This document shows positions 33,940 through 46,039 of a DNA stretch of 64,000 bases, piece by piece. This DNA comes from Ceratotherium simum simum (lineage: Eukaryota; Chordata; Mammalia; Perissodactyla; Rhinocerotidae): assembly GCF_000283155.1 (NCBI RefSeq), contig NW_004454179.1, forward strand, positions 8,360,500 through 8,424,499, in the 5' to 3' direction. Numbering within the stretch: the first letter of the stretch is position 1; every line of letters begins with the position of its first letter. Both the position numbers and the translations under genes were made by a program. The notes below the pieces were generated by a model that was given only the letters and a program-made list of their open reading frames with translations, did not search any database and was not told the origin of the DNA.

Positions 33940-34480
33940 ATATTTAAAATGGCAAATATTTCATTATTGTCAATCACATAGATGAAAACATCTCATTGGT
34001 TTTATTTGCTCTTATTTGATTACAATGTCTGTTTTCTTGATTACTACTTCATGAAGTGATTATCATGTCACCCATATTTCCAATGTCACGTCCACCTTTT
34101 TCTTACTGATTTGTAACATATCTTTTAGTGTTAGTAATAAGAATCCTTTGGAATGTATATGGAATAAGTATTCTGTCCAAATTTGTAGTTTGCCTTTTAT
34201 CACTTTTTATGATTTTTTTTGGTTAAATATGGTCTCCTGATGTTTAAAAGTTTTTTTAATTTTTAAAATTGTTACAAGAAAATAAATCAATCTTTTTCTT
34301 TTGGTTTCTTCCTTTTCTTTTATTCTTAGAAAGTTCTTCCTTGCACAAGGATCAGATAAATCTTCACTTACATTTCTTCTAGTTCTTTTTATATTATCAT
34401 TTTAAAATTTAATCATTTAATTCATTGAAAAATATTTTGGTATATGATACTGTTATTTTCTAAATAATTTACTAGTTGCT
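33940..34480 (-). mobile_element. Old L1 ORF2 relic, antisense
   Basis: 'tttgtagtttgccttttatc', 'aatcaatctttttcttttgg' and 'cttccttgcacaaggatcag' are antisense L1 ORF2 landmarks. The phrase ttaaatatggtctcctga appears twice (33925, 34223), which suggests an internal duplication. Confidence 0.65.
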
Positions 34481-34509
34481 ATAGTGAACAACCTATCCCC
34501 AAGCCCATC

Positions 34510-34664
34510 ATTATCACATACTAAGTTGTATATACATATATGTATGTAAATATATATTTATATAACATATGTATAATATATATTATAAATAATATATAAT
34601 ATATGTATAATATATATTATAAGTAATATATATTGTAATTAATATATTATATAATTATATTTAT
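34510..34664. repeat. AT-rich low-complexity sequence bordering the gap
   Basis: Almost pure A and T, with repeated atgtataatatatattata units. It ends at the first N, so it probably caused or limited the assembly here. Confidence 0.9.
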
Positions 34665-34979
34665 NNNNNNNNNNNNNNNNNNNNNNNNNNNNNNNNNNNN
34701 NNNNNNNNNNNNNNNNNNNNNNNNNNNNNNNNNNNNNNNNNNNNNNNNNNNNNNNNNNNNNNNNNNNNNNNNNNNNNNNNNNNNNNNNNNNNNNNNNNNN
34801 NNNNNNNNNNNNNNNNNNNNNNNNNNNNNNNNNNNNNNNNNNNNNNNNNNNNNNNNNNNNNNNNNNNNNNNNNNNNNNNNNNNNNNNNNNNNNNNNNNNN
34901 NNNNNNNNNNNNNNNNNNNNNNNNNNNNNNNNNNNNNNNNNNNNNNNNNNNNNNNNNNNNNNNNNNNNNNNNNNNNNNN
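34665..34979. other. Assembly gap (315 N)
   Basis: An unbroken run of N. Translations across it are meaningless. The missing bases include at least the 5' boundary of the L1 that resumes at 34980. Confidence 1.
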
Positions 34980-35464
34980 CCTGACTTCAAAATATACTAC
35001 AAAGCTATAGTAATCAAAACAGCATGGTACTGGCACAAAAACACACACACAGATCAATGGAACAGAATTGAAAGTCCAAAAATAAAACCACACATCTATG
35101 GACAGTTAATCTTTGACAAAGGGGCCAAGAACATACAGTGGAGAAAAGAAAGTCTCTTCAATAAGTGGTGTTGGGAAAACTGAACAGCCACATGCACAAG
35201 AATGAAAGTAGACCATTATCTTACACCATATACAAAAATTAACTCAAAATGGATTAAAGACTTGAATATAAGACCTGAAACCATAAAACTCCTGGAAGAA
35301 AATACAGGTAGTACATTATGTGACATTGACCTTAGCAGCATCTTTTCAAATAACATGTCTGACTGGGCAAGGGAAACAAAAGAAAAAGGTAACAAATGGG
35401 ACTACATCAGACTAAAAAGCTTCTGCAAAGCAAAGGAAACCATGAACAAAATTAAAAGACAACC

Positions 35465-35766
35465 TGGGCTGGCCCCGTGGCTTAGCGGTTAAGTGCGCGC
35501 GCTCCGCTACTGGCGGCCCGGGGTTCAGATCCCGGGTGCGCACCGACGCACCGCTTCTCTGGCCATGCTGAGGCCACGTCCCACATACAGCAACTAGAAG
35601 GATGTGCAACTATGACATACAACTATATACTGGGGCTTTGGGTAAAAAAAAAAGGGGAAAAAAGGAGGAGGATTGGCGATAGATGTTAGCTCAGAGCCAG
35701 TCTTCCTCAGCAAAAAGAGGAGGATTAGCACGGATGTTAGCTCAGGGCTGATCTTCCTCACAAAAA

Positions 35767-35814
<48 letters not shown>
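35465..35814 (+). mobile_element. ERE SINE inserted in L1 ORF2
   Basis: The head is tgggctggccccgtggctta, with a B-box-like ggttcagatcc at 35522-35532. The body is the long ERE form with 'cacatacagcaactagaagg', and the tail is (AAAT)n. A perfect 12-bp TSD, taaaagacaacc, lies at 35453-35464 and 35815-35826. Both copies are L1 ORF2 sequence, so the SINE is younger than this L1. Confidence 0.96.
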
Positions 35815-35817
<3 letters not shown>

Positions 35818-35818
35818 A
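35763..35818. repeat. (AAAT)n microsatellite in the ERE tail
   Basis: About thirteen uninterrupted AAAT units form the 3' tail of the ERE. A pure tetranucleotide run of this length is likely to vary between individuals. Confidence 0.9.
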
Positions 35819-36799
35819 AGACAACCCACCAACTGGGACAAAATATTTGCAAATCACCTATCTGATAAGGGGTTGATCTCCAAAATATATAAAGAACTCA
35901 TTCAACTCAATGACAAAAAAACAAACAACTCAATCAAAAAATGGCAGAGGATATGAACAGACATTTTTCCAAAGAAGATATACAGATGACCAACAGGCAC
36001 ATGAAAAGATGTTCAACATCACTAATTATTAGGGAAATGCAAATCAAAATAACAATGAGATAGCACCTTACACCTGTCAGAATGGCTATAATTACCAAGA
36101 CAAAAAACAACAAATGTTGGAGAGGATGTGGAGAAAAGCGAACCCTTATGCACTGCTGGTGAGAATGCAAACTGGTGCAGCCACTATGGAAAACAGTATG
36201 GAGATTTCTCAAAAAATTAAAAATAGAAATACCATACTATCCAGCTATCCTACTACTGGGCATTTATCCAAAGAACTTGAAATCAATGATCCAAAGAGAT
36301 CTATGCACCCCTATGTTCATTGCAGCATTATTCACAATAGCCAAGACATGGAAGCAACCCAAGTGCCCATAAATTGATGAATGGATAAAGAAGATGTGGT
36401 ATATATATATAATGGAATACTACTCAGCCATAAATAAAGACAAAATAGTCCCATTTGCAACAACATGGATGGACCTTGAGGGTATGATGTTAAGTGAAAT
36501 AAACCAGACAGAGAAGGACAAATACTGCATGATTTCACTTATATGTGGAGTATAACAAATACATGGATAAAGAGAACAGATTTGTGGTTACTAGAGGGAA
36601 AGGGGGGTGGAGGGTGGGTGAAAGGGGTAAAGAGACACTTATGTGTGGTGATAGACAATAATTAGACTACTTGGGATGATCACAATGAAGTCTACTCAGA
36701 AAAGAGTAAACAATAATGTACACCCGAATTTTCACAATGTTATAAACCATTACTATCTCAGTAAAGTTACTGGGGGAAAAAAAAATCCATTTAAATGTG

Positions 36800-36960
36800 G
36801 TGAGGAAAAAAAATTATAAAATTTTATAATAAATATATAAATACTTAAAATTATAAAACATATAATTATAATATATAATATATTATATACAATGCACATG
36901 TAAATATATATGATTTTTTATGATATGTATATCATGACATACTGATAAGAAATGTTATAT
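36800..36960. repeat. AT-rich low-complexity sequence
   Basis: Mostly tataatata and aaaattata motifs directly downstream of the young L1 tail. No gene signal. Confidence 0.75.
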
Positions 36961-37989
36961 ATAATTCTGTGTGGATTTTCTGTTCTTTTCCACTGAACTC
37001 TCCATTTCTTTTATCAGTTTCACTTCATTTTAATTACTATAAGTTATATTTTAATATCTAGAGGTTTAAGTCCATTTTGTTATAATTTTCTTTCTTTGTT
37101 CAAACTTTCCTTAATTAGTCACCTCCATTTATTTTTCCAAATAAACTTTGAAATCATTTTTTGTCATGTTTGTTATTGCAGAGAAGTTTGAGGCTAACAT
37201 GAATTTTACTCTATGTTTGGTTAGCCTGTTTATTTTCTCTTTCGTGTTCTGGCAGGATGCTTCTGGAGTCACGTTTTATCCTTGATATTTGAGCTTTTAC
37301 CAAAAATGTGTCAATGTGGGCTTCTGCATTAATTTGCCAGTATTTGGGGAATACTTTTGATCAGAAAGACTAAAGGCTGTCTTCAACCTGTGAGAATTTT
37401 CTTTAAATATAGCTTTGAATTCTTATTTCTTTCTGTTTGTCAATCTCTGTTTCAGGAATCTGCTTGTTAGATCTCCATCCTGAGTTCTGCGCATCTATTA
37501 TCTCCTTTCTCATTGTTTTTTAATCCTTTTTTTCCCTCTGCAAAATGATGTCTCAAGTTTGTCCTCCACGTTGCATATCCGTTTTCTCTAGGATTATTTC
37601 TGTCATTTACTAAGTCTAATGAGTATTTCAACTGTTATTACAATTTTAGTTCCCTTGTAATCTTTTCTGGTATCATTTAATTTACCTGATTGTTTGGCAC
37701 TTATTAAAAATATTTTCCCATTTTATGTGTATTATGTATATGTTTTCCATATACAGGAGAATGTATGTAACTTACATGACAGTTCTGAAGTATAGGAGAA
37801 ACAATCATCCACCTTAAAGCTACCATAATACTCACGCTGTCACATCTAGTTAATGTAATTCTTCCCTTTCCCATTTTTGTGTTTTTCATTCCCTTGTTTC
37901 ATATTTTAGTTTTATCCATATATTTGTTTCTAAGCAATATATTACTTAATTTGTCAGCTTTATAAAAGTGATATCATGCTGTATGTAAT

Positions 37990-39195
37990 TTTCTGTGACC
38001 GTCTTTATTCACTTAATATTACGCTTCTAAAATTCATCCAGGTTGTTACATGTACTTATAGTTCATTCATTTTCAATATTGTATGATACTTCATTGTGTG
38101 AACATACTACAATTTATTTATCCATTCTTCTGCTGATGGATATTTGGGTTGTGTCCAGATTTTTGCTATTATGAACAATGTGGCTTTGAACATTCTTGTT
38201 CCTATTTCCCAAGACACAGGTGAAGAAATCTAGAGAAGCAATACTCCAACTGTGATTGGAAGCCAGCAGCAGCCTCATCACATGGGTGCTCCTTAGAAAT
38301 GCAAATTCATGGACTTTATCCAAGACCTATTGAATCCGAATCTCCAGGAGTGGGGCTCTCAAATTGTGTGGCTTTCCAGGTGATTCTGATGCTCGTTAAA
38401 ATTAAAGAAGCACTGTTCTAGAGTATAAACCTAAGAGTGGAATTGCTGTCATACACAGGTATACAAATATTCAACTTTACAAGATAATATCAAATTGTTT
38501 TCCAAAGTGATTCAAATTATTCCAACATACACTTCCTCCAGAAGTGTCTGTATGACTTCCCGTTGATCCACATCCTTGCCAACACCTGTTATTTTCAGAC
38601 ATTTTAATTTTTGTCAATCTAATGGGCATAAAATGTCTAGTTCTTTTTGTGTGTTAAGAAGTCCTTCCTCATGTCTAGTTCATAAAGATAATTTATATTT
38701 TCTTTTAAAACTTTTAACTTTTTTTTCATAGTTAAATCTTTGATCAATCTAGAATTGATCTGGGGGTATGGTGTGAGGTAGATATCTAATTTCTTATTTT
38801 TCCATATGAATAGTCAATTATACCAGCATCATTTATTAAATAGTCTCTCCTTTCTTTAGTGATCTGCAATGCCTTTGGTGTCATATGTCAAACTTCCATG
38901 TACTCATGCGTTCGTTTCTGGGCTGTCTATTCTGTCCTGCACCAATACTACACTGTTTTAATTACCATTGTTTTCATATGTCTTGAAATCTAGTGGAGCA
39001 AGTCCTCCTATCTTATTCTTCAAGAATGGCTTTGCTAATATGGGGCCTTTGCTCAATCATAGACATTTTAGAATCACATTATCAAGTATCTAAACAAAAT
39101 CTGCTAGAATTTTGGAATTTCACTGAATTTATGGCTCAAATGAGGAGATTTTACATTTTTATGATATCGAGTCTTATTATCCATAAATAGGAAAG
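37990..39195 (-). mobile_element. Old L1 ORF2/3' region, antisense, split by MER5A
   Basis: The plus strand runs through antisense L1 landmarks in order: 'acaatttatttatccattct', 'ggaattgctgtcatacacag', 'tttttgtcaatctaatgggc', 'gtctattctgtcctgcacca'. The block 36960-37990 may belong to the same element but is too diverged to place. Confidence 0.75.
38225..38425 (-). mobile_element. MER5A DNA transposon inside the old L1
   Basis: 'tccttagaaatgcaaattca', 'cctattgaatccgaatctcc' and 'caggtgattctgatgctcgt' follow MER5A in reverse complement. The L1 sequence continues on both sides. Confidence 0.8.
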
Positions 39196-39229
39196 GAACT
39201 GAAAAATAAAATCCTTCCAGTGAGGGAAT

Positions 39230-39272
39230 CTTTCTTCCTTCCCTCCCTCCCTCTCTTCCTTCCTTTCTTTGA
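39230..39272. repeat. (TTCC)n pyrimidine microsatellite
   Basis: cttccttccctccctccctc and ttccttcctttcttt form an imperfect CT-rich repeat. Confidence 0.85.
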
Positions 39273-40440
39273 AAGTGAAACTTTGCAATCATGTAATTTT
39301 TTTCTATTAAGAAATTATCCTAGATCTCTTATAATGAAAACAAATCTTGAAAGGAGAAGAAAATATGGAAACCTTTTCAGTTCAGAAACTAAAATCAGAA
39401 AACATTTTATTTGAGACAATTTTCTATTAACCATTTAGTAGTAAGCATAGCAATAAGGAGAATCCAGTGTTAAGACCCAAACTTGCTCTGTCAGCAGATT
39501 CACTGATTTTCCATTTCTACAGAAAGCACTTTCAAAGTGCTTCTACATTCCTTTTCTTCCCTGTCTATCATTTTGGTATTCTGTGGAAACTATTTGTGAT
39601 GAATCTCTTCACTTCCATTTCCAAAAGTGTACATTGATGGACAAAAACCTTCATTTCCCCACCTGTCACCCCACGCCATCCCCTGGAATTCAAGGATATT
39701 GTTCTCAGGTAAAGTGTGTGATCTAGGCAACAGCAGTGTGCTTCTCATATGCTGTAGGCAAATGTCTGCTTTTTGGTTTTTTTTTAAATATCTGTTCACA
39801 TTTAGCTCATATATTTTGTTTAAGCACACACACATTTGTAATAAAATTGTGTGTATATAGGTGTATAAGCAACAGGTTGATAAACATAAAATTTAGGATA
39901 ATCTTTACCTTGGGCAGTGCAGGAGGAATCAAGGGAATGGACTAATGAGAGGACTTATAGGTTGATGGGAGTTATTGGTAATGTTTTAGTTTTGGGGTTG
40001 GGTGGTGGATTCACAGGTGCTGATTGTATTATTTTGCTTTAAACGTAACATGTAGGCATAGATAATCTTTTGAATGTGTCAAATAATATATTAAAAAGAT
40101 AATAAAGAAAAATTATGCATGGATTTTTTTATCAGAGCTTCCTTTCTGAAGATTACATCATTTATCCACCCATAGGCTGGCATCTCTTTGTATTGTTTTA
40201 CCCAAAGAGAGATGAGTGTATGGTGATTTGCTCTTAGTTTATCATCTCTTCCTTCAGAGGAATGGAGGATTTTTGTTGGTAAGTCAGTTGTTAAAAGCCT
40301 AGGAGAATGTGAAATTTTCACCTTAGCTTCATGCACCATTTCCAGACTCCTCTCTCACCCTTGTTCTTCTTTTTTTAAAGTCCGTCTTCCCTCTCTCACT
40401 GTCCTTATCTCTCCTTCATGTAAACCAGCTCTCAGCAGAA

Positions 40441-40496
40441 TCAAATTATATTTCCTTCCTTCCTCTCTCCCTCCCTCTCTCCTCTTTCTTTTATTT
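40441..40496. repeat. CT-rich microsatellite
   Basis: ttccttccttcctctctccc and tccctctctcctctttcttt form an imperfect pyrimidine repeat. Confidence 0.8.
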
Positions 40497-40681
40497 TACT
40501 ATGAATATGTGCCATTTATATAATCACAAATAAAATTAAACAAATGAAATGATTCTTGAATACCTCTTACGGAAATGCCATGAAGGGGCAGAAAAAATTA
40601 TCTTTATGCATAGAATAGATAGGAAAAAAAAAGAATGCACATAATATGTCTAACAAACAACAACAAAAAGACATTGTGTGA

Positions 40682-40892
40682 GGGCCGGCCCCGTGGCTTG
40701 GTGGTTAAGTGCGCGCGCTGCAATGCTGGTGGCCCGGGTTCGGATCCCGGGAGTGCATCGAGGCACCACTTCTCCGTCCATCCTGAGGCCGAGTCCCACA
40801 TACAGCAACTAGAAGGATGTGCAGCTATGACATACAACTATCTACTGGGGCTTTGGGGGGGAAAAATAAAATAAATAAACTCATTAAAAAAA
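40682..40892 (+). mobile_element. ERE SINE
   Basis: The head is gggccggccccgtggcttgg, with a B-box-like ggttcggatcc at 40737-40747, then 'cacatacagcaactagaagg' and an A-rich tail. A perfect 17-bp TSD, aaaaagacattgtgtga, lies at 40665-40681 and 40893-40909. The subtype matches the copy at 35465 in its first 180 bp but lacks the 'gatgttagctcag' right block. Confidence 0.96.
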
Positions 40893-41294
40893 AAAAAGAC
40901 ATTGTGTGAAAGACGGAATATAAAGAGAAGTTTTCAGACAATAAGAGTCATCAAGAAGGAAGGCAAATATAATGGCTTTTTATGTCAATAATAAAAAACT
41001 CCAAAGCAAGGAATGTATTGCAATTTTCAAGGGACAAAGAGAGACACAGACAGACATCCTTTAAGTGTATCAGACATGAGAAGAGGTTGAAGAAAAATAG
41101 TGTCCATTTATTAGTTGGAGAGGGAAAACCAATAACAGATGACACTGAAAAGACAGAGGTTTTAAATCTTTTCCTTTTCTTTTGTATTTGTCAAAAAGTC
41201 AATTGTTGTCTGAAAGCTAGACAATGCAGTATATAGAGTAAGTTGAACCTAAATAAATGGGGAAAGAGAAAGAAACTGACAGAGGGTTGCAGAG

Positions 41295-41420
41295 TTTACT
41301 GGATTAATCACTGAACCATGTGTTCCTCGAGGTCTAAGACTACTTACCCATGCCTATAGCCCACATATCTAGTAGAGTGCCTGGCCTATAGGATGTGCTA
41401 GAATTCAGTTATGGAATGTG
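41295..41420 (+). mobile_element. L2 LINE 3' end
   Basis: 'cctcgaggtctaagactact', 'agagtgcctggcctatagga' and 'tgtgctagaattcag' match the last part of L2. Confidence 0.6.
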
Positions 41421-42085
41421 TACTGTGTTTAAGGCTCCATGCTAAGCATTAGGGATATAGTGATGAATAAGACAAATACAGACAAATACATTCTTGCCAG
41501 AATGAAGTTTATAACCTAGCAAGAAAGATAGTCCTGAAGCCAATGAGTTAGGCAATTAATTAATTTCAATGGTGCTAATGGTAATGGAGGAATCTATGAG
41601 ACCATAAAACAGAAGATGTGACCCAGTCTGGTGGGGAGGTGGTCAGGGAAGGAAGGAGTCTCTCATGGAGAGACATTAAGATTTGAGGAAAAGAGGGGAG
41701 GCAATAGAAAGTGTTTGGAGCAAGAGAAAGAGCTTATGCAAAGGAGTTTGGAAAGGAGTTTGGAAAGCAGACCAATTCAGCTTGGAGCTCAGCAAGTAAA
41801 TACAAGATGAGGATGGGAAGGCCAGTTCACATAGACCTCAGGATTTTAGAATTCATTTTAAAATAAATGAGAAGCCATTGCAGAATTTTAAAAGAGAAAG
41901 TGACATTATTCAATTTACATTTAGCAAGTTGACTTTCACAGCTGTGCAGAAAATGGATTGGATAAAATCATTTAGGAGGTTAGTTTAGAAGAAAAATGAT
42001 GATAGTTTGATTAAGATGAGGAAGTTAAATTGGAGAGAAAAAGAGAGATTTGGGAGATACTATTTAGGAGATAAAATTGATTGGA
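41420..42085. repeat. Ancient interspersed repeat, family not named
   Basis: The order 'aaggctccatgctaagcatt', 'gatatagtgatgaataagac', 'gaggtggtcagggaaggaag', 'gagaagccattgcagaattt', 'gtgcagaaaatggattggat' is that of a widespread old mammalian repeat I know by sequence but cannot name with certainty. Shorter copies are at 30880-31000, 42940-43205, 50920-51010 and 62940-63220. Confidence 0.6.
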
Positions 42086-42939
42086 TGTGGTGATTGATTG
42101 GATATAGAGAATGAGCATGAAACAGGATTCATAGCTTTTAAGTGTTCAAATCCTTAATTCCAGAGGACGTGATGGCTTCTGGAAGCATAGCAACAAAACA
42201 GTATATTCCTTCTATCTTCAACCCCACCTCCTCCTAACCCAACCCCAGCCCATAAAAGCTTAGTGAGATCAAGTTCTACCAGGGACAAATAAAGAACATA
42301 CCTAAAAGAAAACAGAATCAAACAGATTAATAGTAATAACCAAAAAATGTGCATTCGTTAAATCTTTCCTAAAGTGTCCCTGAAATTTAGTTCTGAAGTT
42401 TCTTTTTTTCATTTTTAGTGCATATAAATCCAATGCATATTTTTGAAATGTTTTGTCTTGATCCACTTACTTTCCTCACTGTTTCTCAAGTTTATTATTT
42501 CCACTAATCTAGAGCTGGGCAAGGGGACTCTTGCTTTAGAGAGCCAAGCTCTGGCCCTTGTTCAGCTGCACCCTTCTCCATGGACAAGAAGTCCACAGAG
42601 CCAAAGGCTCATGCCTCTTTCCAGGCCATGTTCTGTGTCCCCATGACCCTAGAATTATCTGCTCAGATATTCTCTAGCTTGTTGCCAGGACGTGCATGGA
42701 CCTCAACCTGGAGTCTGGCTTCCTGAGAGTAGACTGTAGTTCTGGAGTATATACCACTAGGCTGGAAAGGGGGCAGGAGGCAGCTACTTATGGAGGTGCA
42801 ATCAGGGCTTGGGCTTGCAGACTGCGTTGTCTACACCACATGACCACGAGACCTTGCTTATATACTACAGAACTAGAGGTGGGAAGGGGGTGCTTGCCTG
42901 TGGCCCTAGGTTCTGACCACCCAGGTAAGAGCTATGAAT

Positions 42940-43205
42940 ACATTATTTCATTCTACAAGCATTTTCTGAGCACATATTAGTGGCATGCAAGGTATTCTCT
43001 TCAGCCTGGGTGATACAAAGATGAACAAGACATCTTCCTGTCCTCAAGGATCTTAGGGGCCAAGATACATGTAAACGATTCTCTATAAAATGAGGCTGAC
43101 TAAGGTAAACACCACATGAGCAGGAAACACTTGTAGTACTTTGGGAATTCAGATGAGGAAACAATTATTTATGACTGGGGGATTCAGGGAAGGCTTCACA
43201 GAGAA
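42940..43205. repeat. Second copy of the unnamed ancient repeat
   Basis: 'tacaagcattttctgagcac', 'gggtgatacaaagatgaaca' and 'gggggattcagggaaggctt' share order with 41420-42085. Confidence 0.55.
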
Positions 43206-43234
43206 ACAAAAGCAGAGGAGTAATTTGCTTAGAG

Positions 43235-43375
43235 TTGAAAAATACGTATTAAAATCCTGGAAAGTTATTTATTATCTCCAAACCTCCATTTCCTCACAGG
43301 GGTTTAATGAGATAACATATCTGGAAACATTATCATAGTGCTGATATATTAAAAGTATCTAATAAATGTTGCTTA
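43235..43375 (+). mobile_element. MIR SINE, 3' half
   Basis: 'tattatctccaaacctccat', 'ttcctcacaggggtttaatg' and 'agataacatatctggaaaca' fit the MIR right half. Confidence 0.65.
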
Positions 43376-43479
43376 TTCTTCTCTTTATTCCTTGAAAGAT
43401 TTTTTTTAGCCTCATGAAAATAGTTATACTCTAGTATGTACACAGTTATGTTCCAAGTTGCCCTGAAAATATAAACATA

Positions 43480-43520
43480 CCCGGTGTGTGTGTGTGCATG
43501 CATGTGTGCATGTGTTGGGA
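43480..43520. repeat. GT/GTGCAT microsatellite
   Basis: ggtgtgtgtgtgtgcatgca followed by tgtgtgcatgtgtt. Confidence 0.85.
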
Positions 43521-43534
43521 AGGTTAAGGATGGT

Positions 43535-43630
43535 TGGAAGGAAGCTCCTTGAGATCAGGGCTTACCTTTGCATCCCCAGTGCCTGTGAACATAGATATTG
43601 GTATTCAATAAATGTTTGATTGAATGAACA
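43535..43630 (+). mobile_element. L2 LINE 3' terminus
   Basis: 'gagatcagggcttacctttg', 'catccccagtgcctgtgaac' and 'ttcaataaatgtttgattga' are the L2 3' terminus. Confidence 0.8.
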
Positions 43631-44194
43631 ATCAACCGAAGATTCACCTCCTGAAGCTGATGGGAGGGCTTCCAGGGCTGAATGGGAGCGACATGATAGC
43701 TTTGCAAGGTTCAAAGGTCATGGTTTTCCTGAGCACTGATGGGCCTTGCTGCAGGCGCCTAAACTTGTGTAATCTCAATATTTTCTGCTTCTGGGAAGTA
43801 TACATGCACTGAAATGTGACAGCAAAATGACACACATTTTTCCTTCATGGAGCCTCTTATCTGACTTCCAAAGTCACAAAAACCTAGTAAAGTTTAGTGG
43901 GCACAAATGCTACACCAGTAGCCACTCTTCATCTAGATATCTGACCTCAGAGAGCCACGAAGAAATGAAGTGGAACATCCCTGTTGGTTTTGCGCCAGAT
44001 GTGGCGGTATGCCAGAGCTCACACGTAAGGGGAAGAACCCTGCTGCTCCGACTTCCTCCACAGAAAGGGAGCTGCAGAGCAGATCCAGGAAGTTTCCATG
44101 TGACTACAGAATCTTTGGAAATACTCAAAGCTACAATTTTCCCTGCTGCCCTCTCTAGAGGGAACGACATCCCCTCCAATTCATTTTTTGATCA

Positions 44195-44720
44195 CCTTAC
44201 TTAAAACTGTCAAGTGCTTGCTTGCAGGCTAGAGACTGAGACCAGTGGTTTTAACATGAATTGGCCCCTTACCACCTTGCCTTTCTCTACCTGGCCTTTT
44301 ATGCTCAAGGACATTGATTGTTTTTCCCCCTCCGAACCCGCGAACCCTGGGCTGCCAAAGTGGAGCAGGCAAACTCAACCACTACGCCACTGGGCCAGCC
44401 CCACACATGCTTTTTAAACTCTGAACTGAAATGTTAGCTCTATGGTCACTTTCTCAGGGAAGCCTTCCTGGACCACCCTCATCCCCTGCCCAGGCTAAGT
44501 TACATTTCTGTGTTCTATGTTCTCAAGGATCCATTTCTTTCTCTTAGGGCACTTGATTCAGTTTGTATTTACGCATTTATTGGTAGGATTTTCTGACTCA
44601 TATGTCTGTTCCCTTCTATACTACGAATTCCATGATGATGGGACTGTGTTTTCTCACAGCTGTATCCCCAGAGCCTAACACAGCATCTAGAACATAATGG
44701 TGCTTGATGAACAGTTGGAA
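44195..44720 (+). mobile_element. L2 LINE 3' region with an ERE fragment inside
   Basis: 'ttaccaccttgcctttctct' lies before the ERE fragment. 'ggaagccttcctggaccacc', 'tccatgatgatgggactgtg' and 'cccagagcctaacacagcat' follow it in L2 order. Confidence 0.7.
44330..44402 (-). mobile_element. ERE SINE head fragment
   Basis: 'gaaccctgggctgccaaagt' and 'ccactacgccactgggccag' followed by cccc are the reverse complement of the ERE tRNA-related head. The tail is absent and no TSD is clear, so the copy is truncated or was broken by a later deletion. Confidence 0.8.
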
Positions 44721-45373
44721 CTGGAAGAGATACCCATTTTCCCCTTGGTCTGGCCTCCTGCCCCTTGCTTCTCTTACCCAGTCTTATCTACAGTTGTCCA
44801 ATCTGTAATCTAACCAGTAGGTAATCTACTTTGAAACAAATTACAGAGTTTTTCTGTACTCAGCCCCATCAATCCCAGACCTGAGCAAGGGTGAGAGGAA
44901 GCATTGGCCCAGGTGGGGCTCCATAGAGCAGCCAGTGGCAGCAGTGAGGAATTTCTAGCCCAATACAATGGGAAAGATCCCCAAACCAGAGAATTGAGTG
45001 GAATTGAGACCCAGGAAGACTCCAACCTAGAAATGCAGCCCAGAAGGTCATCATTCAAGGGCTCTGGGTATGAAATCAGAATTCCAGCCATGCTGCAAGT
45101 GAAAGTAATCACAAGCTTGCACAAAGAATTATAAAGACCTGCCTTCATCTGCTGACTGGGAAAAGGTAGATGATGTTATCTGGGTTCAAAATGCCAGGGG
45201 CAGAACTGATAAGTTTGCTATAAAAAATGCCAAATTATATGCTTTTAATGAGATTTATTTTTGGAAAAAATGCATTTGAACTATTCTTGTTTCAACAACT
45301 TGGCTAGCCAGATCACAAAGGTCTAGCATGCCAATGAAACATTTCCTAGTTTTTAGTATCAAGAACGAATTGT

Positions 45374-46002
45374 CAAATGGAGCAGCCACTGTGGAAAACA
45401 GTTTGGCGGATCCTCAAAAAGCTAAACATAGAATTACCATATGACCCAGCAATTCCACTCCTAAGTATATGCCCCAAAGAATTGAAAATAGGGACTCAAA
45501 TAGATACTTGTATGTGAATGTTCATTACAGCATTATTCACAGTAGCCAAAAGGTGGAAACAACCCAAGTGTCCATTAACGGATGAATGGATAAACAAAAT
45601 GTAGTGTATCCATACAATGGAATATTATTCAGCCATAAAAAGAATGAAGTTCTGATACACGCTACAACATGGATGAATCTTGAAAACACTGTGCTAGGAA
45701 ACAAGCCAGATACAAAAGGACAAATGTTGTATGATTCCACTTAAATGAAATATCTAGAATAGGTAAATTCATAGAGACAGAAAGTAGAATAGAGGTTACC
45801 AGAGGCTGGGGGGAGGCAAGAATGCAGAGTTATTGCTTAATGGTATAGAGTTTCTATCCGAGTGATGAAAAATTTTGGGAATAGTGGAGATGGTTGCACA
45901 ACGTTATGAATGTATTTAATGCCACTGAATCATATATTTAAAAATGGTTAAATTAGCAAATTTTGTGTTATATCTATTTTTCCACAATAAAAAAGAAAAA
46001 AA
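45374..46002 (+). mobile_element. Old L1 (L1MA-like) 3' end
   Basis: 'tggagcagccactgtggaaa', 'atatgacccagcaattccac', 'ttattcagccataaaaagaa' and 'gaggttaccagaggctgggg' run in L1 order to a tail at about 45990. The flanks aagaacgaatt and aagaatgaatt suggest an 11-bp TSD with one mismatch. Confidence 0.85.
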
Positions 46003-46039
46003 AAGAATGAATTCCCAGAAATAACCTTTCTTGAGAATA

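Larger units (their letters stand above)
34980..36785 (+). mobile_element. Young L1: ORF2 3' part and 3' UTR, carrying an ERE
   Basis: Beyond the gap the sequence is L1 ORF2 with long intact stretches. Translation gives the ORF2 C-terminal region, with segments such as [19 protein letters not shown] and later [16 protein letters not shown]. It then runs into the 3' UTR and an A-rich end near 36780. ORF2 encodes the L1 endonuclease and reverse transcriptase; only the distal part is visible and the ERE breaks it. It is not a functional gene in this window. Its upstream end lies in the gap. Confidence 0.93.

Noticed and set aside
34647..35093. Frames made mostly of X
   Set aside because: They translate the assembly gap.
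35465..35560. tRNA gene in the ERE head
   Set aside because: The A- and B-box-like words are those of a tRNA-derived SINE. The cloverleaf is not intact and the element is flanked by a TSD with a tail.
35202..36377. Functional L1 ORF2 gene
   Set aside because: The visible ORF2 part is broken by an ERE and a gap, and reading frames change between segments. It is annotated as a mobile-element relic only.
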